A stretch of 39,806 nucleotides of DNA, from the NCBI RefSeq assembly GCF_900129815.1, contig NZ_FQWX01000019.1:1-39806 (forward strand), given 5' to 3'. The DNA is from Asaccharospora irregularis DSM 2635 (GTDB lineage Bacteria > Bacillota > Clostridia > Peptostreptococcales > Peptostreptococcaceae). Positions within the stretch are counted from its first letter, which is position 1. Every line of letters begins with the position of its first letter. The notes below the pieces were generated by a model. That model did not search any database. It had not been told where the DNA came from and saw nothing but the letters and a program-made list of their open reading frames with translations. Positions 35,069 through 39,806 of this stretch are shown here, in pieces. The position numbers and the translations under genes were made by a program.

Positions 35069-36448
35069 ATGGAACAAAAAGCAAAACATCCAATGGGGCT
35101 TTGGTTGGCGAATATATCAATCGCACTTCAAAGTTATGCAGGATATGCAGTATCATCTGTATTGATACTATTTTTCACAACAGACATTAGTCAAAATGGA
35201 CTAGGCCTAAGTGTATCAAAGGCTGCAGCTATTATAGGACTATACCAAGGTATAAACTACATGGGATCTTTAGTAGGTGGGTATATTTCTGATAGATGGT
35301 TGGGAATTCAAAAATCTCTTATACTAGGATCTTTTATAACAGCATGTGGATACCTGGTACTATTTTTCGCAAAACCTAACATGTTAAATATATGGGCAGG
35401 GTTATTGGTTTTAATAGTTGCAGGGGCTTTCTTTAAAGGTCAAATAAGTTCACTTGTAGGATCTTTGTATAAGCAAAATGAATTATCAAGAAAAGATGCA
35501 GCATACAGTATTTTTTATATGTTTGTAAACATAGGATCATTCTTTGGACCGATTCTAGCAGGTTTAGTTTCAGACAAGTGGTTTGCATCAGTAAACGCTC
35601 AAGGTGAAATACAAGCATATGGATATAAGTATATATTCCTAATGGCAGCTATAGTAATGCTAATAGTATGTACTTTACTTATAGTATTATCTCCAAAATG
35701 GTTAGGGGAAAAAGCAAAATATCCAGTTAACAAGAAAAGTAGCAATACTGTTAAAGAAGAAAATACTGCTGCTTTAACAACATTAGAAAAAAACAGATTA
35801 AAAGCATTAGGAGTTATGTTTGTATTTGTAGTTTTATTCTGGGCAGCATGGTATCAAACTGCAACATCTTTCTCACTATTATCTAATGAATTAGTAAATA
35901 GAAATATAGGAAGTTTTGTAATACCAGTTCCTTGGTTGACTTCTTTCAATGGAATACTATGTGTAGTTTTATCACCTATACTTGGTAGCCTATGGATTAA
36001 GCTTTCTAAAACAAAACGTGGGGACTTGTCTGTACCTGCTAAGATGGCTTTAGGAATGTTCCTAACTGCATCAGCATTCGTTACTATAATAATAGGACTA
36101 AACACTTTAGGTGGAGTTGTTGATGGAAGCAAACAGATGAGCTTAATATTTATCCTTTTGGCATATTTCTTATTAACGGTAGGGGAGTTATGTATATCAC
36201 CAATAGGAATGGCTATGTTTAATAAACTAGCACCAGAAAAATATAGTTCACTTGCAATGGGAGCATGGTATATGAGTTTCTTCTTCTCAAACCTAATCTC
36301 AGGAAAAGTAGCTGGATTCACAGAAACAATGGGATACAGTACAATATTCTTAATAATAACGATAGTAGTAGCTGTTTTCGGAGTTTTATTAACTCTTATG
36401 AGAAAGAGATTAACAAAGTTAATGGCACTAGAAGAGTTTGATAAATAA
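35069..36448 (+). CDS. dtpT: POT-family proton-coupled oligopeptide transporter
   Basis: 459 residues with about 12-14 membrane helices. It imports di- and tripeptides with protons across the cytoplasmic membrane. The PTR2 signature region is INYMGSLVGGYISDRWLG (about 64-81), with glycine, aspartate and arginine in place, and FYMFVNIGSFFGPILAG (about 149-165) is the second signature. The first helix E-x-x-E-R motif of the family is not present in its standard form: the N-terminus reads MGLWLANISIALQSYAGYAV, so proton coupling should be compared with known members. The start follows AAGGGGGAG. It lies alone between terminators and interrupts the usual rnr-smpB link. Peptide uptake fits amino-acid fermentation. 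Confidence 0.88.
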   Translation: MEQKAKHPMGLWLANISIALQSYAGYAVSSVLILFFTTDISQNGLGLSVSKAAAIIGLYQGINYMGSLVGGYISDRWLGIQKSLILGSFITACGYLVLFFAKPNMLNIWAGLLVLIVAGAFFKGQISSLVGSLYKQNELSRKDAAYSIFYMFVNIGSFFGPILAGLVSDKWFASVNAQGEIQAYGYKYIFLMAAIVMLIVCTLLIVLSPKWLGEKAKYPVNKKSSNTVKEENTAALTTLEKNRLKALGVMFVFVVLFWAAWYQTATSFSLLSNELVNRNIGSFVIPVPWLTSFNGILCVVLSPILGSLWIKLSKTKRGDLSVPAKMALGMFLTASAFVTIIIGLNTLGGVVDGSKQMSLIFILLAYFLLTVGELCISPIGMAMFNKLAPEKYSSLAMGAWYMSFFFSNLISGKVAGFTETMGYSTIFLIITIVVAVFGVLLTLMRKRLTKLMALEEFDK

Positions 36449-36458
36449 CAAATTATTC

Positions 36459-36491
36459 AACTAAGGCTTAATTTTTTAAGCCTTAGTTTTT
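36459..36491 (+). terminator. Terminator after dtpT
   Basis: AACTAAGGCTTAA (36459-36471) pairs with TTAAGCCTTAGTT (36477-36489), then TTT. A perfect 13-bp stem with a five-base T loop. Confidence 0.9.
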
Positions 36492-37134
36492 ATAATATAT
36501 AGGAAATTTATTTTAAGTAGTCAATATAATGGCTAGTTGTGGCTAAGTTTTTACTATCTTTTTTATAAACATTTAAGGATTAAATGATAGTCAAACTTAA
36601 GTTAAGATAAATAAATTATAGCTTGATAAATAGATACAAGGAGTATATTTATCGGATATTTATAAATAATATGTATAGGGCATCAATTTTTCTTGATACT
36701 CATAAAAAAGAAGATAGATTAATATCGAATATATTTTGACACAAGTGTATTTATAATGAATATTTATATAGAAAGCTATAGATAATAGATAGGAAGTTAT
36801 AAATAGTAAATATAAAGTTATAAATAAGAAATTATAGTATTATGTACTTATTAATATTATAAATACGATATACAAAATGGCATCAAATAGTAATCGGTAT
36901 GGCAATATTGACTAATGTATAGGGATATGGTATATTTATATATTATATATGAAACTATATTTACCATAATCAATTTTATAAATTTAAACTTAATAATATG
37001 TATTTAGAGGTTTATTTGATGAAATTTATTTAGCGAATTAATGGATATATTCAAATGGTAAGTTGGCAAATATAGATTAAAAAATCATTGTATAGATTAA
37101 TATATAATAGGTTAAGAAATTTTTAGTAAAGAAG
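36492..37134. other. Long AT-rich gap between dtpT and smpB
   Basis: No reading frame with a ribosome site is visible on either strand in these 640 bases. It holds a 21-bp tandem array (36770-36832) and a lone TTGACA at 36736-36741 without a convincing -10, so I cannot place the smpB promoter or a small RNA. Confidence 0.5.
36770..36832. repeat. 21-bp tandem repeat array, three units
   Basis: Units start at 36770, 36791 and 36812. They read AGAAAGCTATAGATAATAGA(T), AGGAAGTTATAAATAGTAAA(T) and ATAAAGTTATAAATAAGAAA(T), so each pair shares most positions. Non-coding, upstream of smpB. Confidence 0.6.
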
Positions 37135-37143
37135 GTGAACTTG

Positions 37144-37599
37144 TTGGCAGGTAAAAAGATATTAGCAACAAATAGAAAAGCTAGGCATGAATATTTCATA
37201 GAAGAAGTTTATGAGTGTGGAATAGAATTAAAAGGAACAGAAGTAAAATCAATTAGACAAGGCAAAGTAAACTTGAGTGATGGATTTGCATCTGTTGACA
37301 ATGCCGAAGTTTATATAAAACAAGTTCATATCAGTCCTTACGAACAGGGGAATATTTTTAATGTAGATCCTCTAAGAACTAGGAAATTATTGCTTCATAA
37401 ACACGAAATAAGAAAACTTATAGGTGCTACAACTATAAAAGGTTATTCACTTATACCACTTAGTATGTATTTAAAAAATGGTAAAGTGAAAGTAGAAATT
37501 GCTTTAGCAAAAGGTAAAAAACTTTATGACAAACGTCAAGACCTAGCTAAAAAGGATGCTCAAAGACGTATAGAAAGAGAAATTACAGGTAAATATTAA
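37144..37599 (+). CDS. smpB: SsrA-binding protein SmpB
   Basis: 151 residues from a TTG at 37144 ([18 protein letters not shown]). The site AGAAGGTGA (37130-37138) is best spaced for this TTG; TTG 37141 is possible, and GTG 37135 lies within the site. SmpB is an OB-fold RNA-binding protein that brings tmRNA to stalled ribosomes. Visible are [21 protein letters not shown], the tmRNA-contact core (about 24-44), [10 protein letters not shown], and the basic C-terminal tail [20 protein letters not shown], which reaches into the empty mRNA channel. ssrA lies 200 bases downstream, so both partners are adjacent as in many Firmicutes. Confidence 0.95.
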   Translation: MAGKKILATNRKARHEYFIEEVYECGIELKGTEVKSIRQGKVNLSDGFASVDNAEVYIKQVHISPYEQGNIFNVDPLRTRKLLLHKHEIRKLIGATTIKGYSLIPLSMYLKNGKVKVEIALAKGKKLYDKRQDLAKKDAQRRIEREITGKY

Positions 37600-37692
37600 G
37601 GGATATAATTCGTAGACAAATGGTGCTATTTTACAAATGAGTAAAATCTTATATAAAGTATAAAAAATATGATAGTAATCTAAATATTTACA

Positions 37693-37721
37693 TTGATTTT
37701 ATATCTTAAAAGTATTATATT
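37693..37721 (+). promoter_or_regulatory. Promoter of ssrA
   Basis: -35 TTGATT (37693-37698), a 17-base spacer and -10 TATATT (37716-37721). Transcription from near 37728 would leave a 5' leader of about 75 bases to be removed. Confidence 0.55.
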
Positions 37722-37801
37722 ATATTTACGATAAAACTTAATATAAATGGTGAACAAAAAAAGTTTGCGAAATTCAAGTCTCAACGACTATAAACTACCA
37801 C

Positions 37802-38149
37802 GGGGGCGTAAAGGTTTCGACGTGGGTTTGGAACTTGAGGTTGCGTGTCGTGTTACTCTGGGTCACGTAAAAACTGGGGAAAAAAACAAACGCAAACGAT
37901 AATTACGCTTTAGCAGCCTAGTTGCTGCTCGTCCCGCCTAGCCCTCCTGCCGGCCGGGCCTGGACGTCATTTATGCAGGGAACTACTTTTTGGGTGTCTC
38001 GACTAAAAGTAGACTAATTGGGACTGGCCGATCATAAAGCTTGCCACTGGGCGTTATGTGAGGCGAGATTTTAAATCAGTTGGCTACACACGTAGATACA
38101 GCGAGGAAAGGACTTGCGGACAGGGGTTCGATTCCCCTCGTCTCCACCA
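37802..38149 (+). ncRNA. ssrA: Transfer-messenger RNA (tmRNA)
   Basis: 348 bases. The 5' GGGGGCG (37802-37808) pairs with CGTCTCC near the 3' end, and the end is encoded CCA (38147-38149), forming the alanine-tRNA-like domain with GGGGTTCGATTCCCC as the T arm. The tag frame starts with the resume codon GCA at 37892 and reads ANDNYALAA, then TAG (37919-37921). tmRNA rescues stalled ribosomes and tags the unfinished protein for proteolysis. The sequence is clearly richer in GC than the surrounding DNA. smpB lies just upstream. The 3' end is a frequent integration target, and the region after it looks like foreign DNA. Confidence 0.97.
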
Positions 38150-38164
38150 ATAATTTATATAATG

Positions 38165-38204
38165 AAGGAATTTGAACTATTTCAAGGTTTAAATTCCTTT
38201 TTTA
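38165..38204 (+). terminator. Terminator after ssrA
   Basis: AAGGAATTTGAAC (38165-38177) pairs with GTTTAAATTCCTT (38187-38199, one G-U pair), followed by T6. The stretch from 38205 to 38445 is AT-rich, and I see no second copy of the tmRNA end in it. Confidence 0.88.
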
Positions 38205-38445
38205 TTTGTCTAAATACCACAACTGTACCACAATTATAGTAAAGTAGTGTTTTATTTAAGAAAATGGTAGTAAAAGCAATGAACTTGTAATTGTATATTG
38301 ATATGGTAAAATTTAGTTAAGGTAGAAATAAAGTTATGATATATGTATAAGTATTTGAATTTTATACAGAATACATGTAAATTAATTTAAAGTGTAGAGA
38401 TAATGTAAATAAGGTCGGCTGTTAAGAGCTGTAAAGGAGATAATT

Positions 38446-39225
38446 ATGAATCTTAAACAAAAACTAAAAGAAATTATTGAGGATAGTCCATTGTTTTATT
38501 TTAAAATTACAAGGGAAGAAAAATGGGCAAATGATATTATCCAAGGTAAACTGTTTATGAATACAATAAATTTTTACAAAAAATTGGAGAAAGAAGAAGG
38601 ATTAAAAGGTCAAGGTGATAAAGATGAGCTAACAATAAAATTAAATCCTATAGATGCAACTATTATAGCAAAGGATAGAAAAGATGGTAGTGAATTAGCA
38701 AGGATACCAGTAGGAATGAAAAATTTAAATATAGAGTTTGATAATGATAAGAAAAAACCTGTATTTTGCATTATAGGAATTACATTGGATGATATGGAGA
38801 TAGTTGAAGATGATGGAAATTTAATAAGATTGAAGCTAAATTTTAGTGAAAAAGAAATTGATAGATTGAAATCAGAATTTGGACAATACGTAGTATTTAT
38901 TAAAGCATTTAGGTTTCAAGAAAAGCTTGAAAAATCATTAAACTCTTTGGGCATTAATTGGACATTAGATAAAGTTAATTACACTAATGAAAATATGAAT
39001 AAAAGGTTAGAACTTACAAAAAACAATGACTTAAAAAGGTTCCTTTATAAAGACCCAGATTTTAAATACCAGAAAGAGTATCGTTTGATATTAGATGAAG
39101 ACGTGGAAGATAATAAAATACTTGAAATAGAGAAAATTAGCAAGGATGATGGATTTTTAATTAATATAGACAGCTTATTAAACTTTGGTCTTGTGTATAA
39201 TATAGATTGGTTAAATGGTTATTAA
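38446..39225 (+). CDS. Accessory protein of unknown function
   Basis: 259 residues, complete with a good site (AAAGGAGAT at 38433-38441) and a terminator after it. No signal peptide and no membrane segment are seen; the protein is charged and probably cytosolic. The head FYFKITREEKWANDIIQGKL, then MNTINFYKKLEKEEG, and the tail FKYQKEYRLILDEDVEDN, then a hydrophobic strand around INIDSLLNFGLV, recall phage-type proteins loosely similar to DUF2971, which have a head (entry x-x-I-L-x-x-x-L-x-M/W-x-x-x) and a tail with Y-Q-x-E-Y-R. That resemblance is from memory and weak. The gene stands alone between ssrA and a broken integrase, so it is probably part of a lost mobile element. No function can be assigned. 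Confidence 0.8.
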   Translation: MNLKQKLKEIIEDSPLFYFKITREEKWANDIIQGKLFMNTINFYKKLEKEEGLKGQGDKDELTIKLNPIDATIIAKDRKDGSELARIPVGMKNLNIEFDNDKKKPVFCIIGITLDDMEIVEDDGNLIRLKLNFSEKEIDRLKSEFGQYVVFIKAFRFQEKLEKSLNSLGINWTLDKVNYTNENMNKRLELTKNNDLKRFLYKDPDFKYQKEYRLILDEDVEDNKILEIEKISKDDGFLINIDSLLNFGLVYNIDWLNGY

Positions 39226-39231
39226 ATTTAA

Positions 39232-39286
39232 TTAAGTCCTTATTCGTAATATACAATTAAGGACTTAAAAAATATTTTTTGTATAA
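39232..39286. terminator. Terminator between the accessory gene and the integrase remnant
   Basis: TTAAGTCCTTA (39232-39242) pairs with TAAGGACTTAA (39258-39268), followed by AAAAAATATTTTTTG. It can end the plus-strand gene and may also act on the minus strand. Confidence 0.75.
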
Positions 39287-39293
39287 AAAAGAT

Positions 39294-39527
39294 TTATAAC
39301 GCAAATATATCATTCAGTTGTTCAACAGCATTAATCTTAACATCTTCCATGACATGAGTATAGATATCCATAGTCATGCTGATATCAGAATGTCCCATTA
39401 AAGCTTGAACCGTCTTAGGACTAACTCCAGCTTCAAATAATCGAGTAGCATAGGTATGTCTTAAAGTATGAAATGTAATTGGTTCAATATCTAATTTTTC
39501 CAAAGAGAGTGTAAATTGATTTGTGCT
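39294..39527 (-). pseudogene. Tyrosine recombinase (integrase), C-terminal fragment
   Basis: The frame is open from a stop at 39528-39530 and runs to the stop at 39294. It contains the end of a phage-type integrase: ITFHTLRHTYATRLFEAG with the R-x-x-R-H type H-x-L-R-H box, VQALMGHSDISMTMDIYTH with the second histidine and the tyrosine nucleophile, and a short helix to the end. About 300 residues, including the N-terminal arm- and core-binding domains and the first catalytic arginine, are missing. The TTG at 39503 is not a real start. It would have cut and joined the element at its attachment site, and nearby ssrA is a likely target. It is no longer active. Confidence 0.85.
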
Positions 39528-39707
39528 TTAGAGTAATTTCGCTCCTCTATAGCAATGTAATTTAATAATAATATTTGTAAGTTTGAATTAATTATTCATA
39601 TTTTGGATATTTAATTCAAAAATGGTAAAACTAAATCTAGTGAAGTATATGTAATTTTTCAAAAGTACTTATCCTTCAACAAAATCTGAATATAGATTTT
39701 TTAAAAT

Positions 39708-39806
39708 TTATATTCTACCATCAAAGAATATAGATAGTTGGTTATAAATACTATCCCAATTTCTATATCTCATAGTCCACTTTTTCATTATGTTTTGGCT
39801 TGCTAA
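39708..39806 (-). pseudogene. IS256-type (mutator) transposase, C-terminal end, running out of the window
   Basis: The minus-strand frame from the right edge reads LASQNIMKKWTMRYRNWDSI and then YNQLSIFFDGRI before the stop at 39708-39710. This is the conserved end of IS256-family transposases (x-x-I-x-x-K-W-T-x-R-x-x-x-W-x-x-I-x-x-Q-L-x-I-x-F-x-x-R). The rest lies outside the window, so it may be an intact element. The stretch 39528-39707 between it and the integrase remnant shows no gene, and I could not identify the terminal inverted repeat. Confidence 0.75.

Noticed and set aside
35854-36321. 155-codon minus-strand frame within dtpT
   Set aside because: Shadow of the transporter gene on the other strand, with low-complexity composition and no start signal.
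36770-36832. CRISPR-like array
   Set aside because: The 21-bp units are directly adjacent without spacers and are degenerate, so they are plain tandem repeats. The same holds for the 14-bp array at 31650 and the 19-bp pair at 34844.
38205-38260. Possible attachment-site duplicate (ACCACA repeated near 38216 and 38227)
   Set aside because: The repeats are six bases long and do not match the 3' end of ssrA beyond chance.
39294-39503. Small intact gene for a 69-residue protein
   Set aside because: It is the C-terminal third of a tyrosine integrase without a real start; the open frame extends a few codons upstream to a stop.

Overview
The window is low-GC DNA from an anaerobic, spore-forming Firmicute, most likely a member of the Peptostreptococcaceae close to Clostridioides difficile. 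The evidence for this is a Stickland proline racemase (prdF) at the left edge, a sigma-54-type regulator followed by a cysteine desulfidase, an oxygen-labile Fe-S serine dehydratase, a cell-wall protein with three CWB2 repeats, an alpha/beta-type SASP spore protein, and AT-rich codon use with strong GGAGG-like ribosome binding sites. The species cannot be fixed from the sequence alone.

Layout. 1-1.7 kb: end of the proline-reductase locus (prdF 3' part, a TauE/SafE-like membrane protein). 1.9-7.5 kb: a two-OB-fold SSB-like protein, a small methyltransferase, a 49-residue membrane peptide, then a sigma-54 activator (cdsR-like) split by a frameshift at an A8 run, a clear -24/-12 promoter, the cysteine desulfidase gene (cdsB) and hpt. 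7.7-10.2 kb: a LytTR response regulator, a 21-bp-spaced direct repeat typical of LytTR operators, a truncated ABC permease, an orphan ABC ATPase and a DUF4397 protein. 10.3-14.2 kb, minus strand: asd-dapA-dapB-dapH (acetyl branch of lysine/diaminopimelate synthesis) behind a promoter, a lysine riboswitch and its terminator. 14.4-21.2 kb: serine dehydratase, Zn-ribbon protein, CWB2 cell-wall protein, a remnant of a stalk-domain protein, an M20 amidohydrolase, a SASP gene, a methyltransferase and hslO. 21.5-30.4 kb: rpoN, then the central glycolytic operon cggR-gap-pgk-tpiA-gpmI-eno with a recognisable CggR operator. 30.5-38.2 kb: an M50-like membrane protein, secG, rnr, a POT peptide transporter, smpB and the tmRNA gene ssrA. 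38.2-39.8 kb: an accessory tail downstream of ssrA with an unrecognised gene, the C-terminal stub of a tyrosine integrase and the C-terminal end of an IS256-type transposase.

The parts connect. rpoN supplies the sigma factor that the cdsB promoter needs. Proline racemase, cysteine desulfidase, serine dehydratase, peptide transport and glycolysis together describe amino-acid fermentation plus sugar use. secG, rnr, smpB and ssrA form the usual secretion/trans-translation group, in which RNase R degrades mRNAs tagged by SmpB-tmRNA.

Most of the window is ordinary chromosome. The places worth a second look are the A8 frameshift in the sigma-54 regulator, the LytTR operator in front of a decayed ABC transporter, the spore-protein gene whose ribosome binding site lies inside a terminator-like hairpin, several short tandem arrays (14, 16-17, 19 and 21 bp periods) in intergenic DNA, and the decayed insertion next to ssrA with its unrecognised 259-residue protein. 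No CRISPR array, rRNA or tRNA gene was seen.
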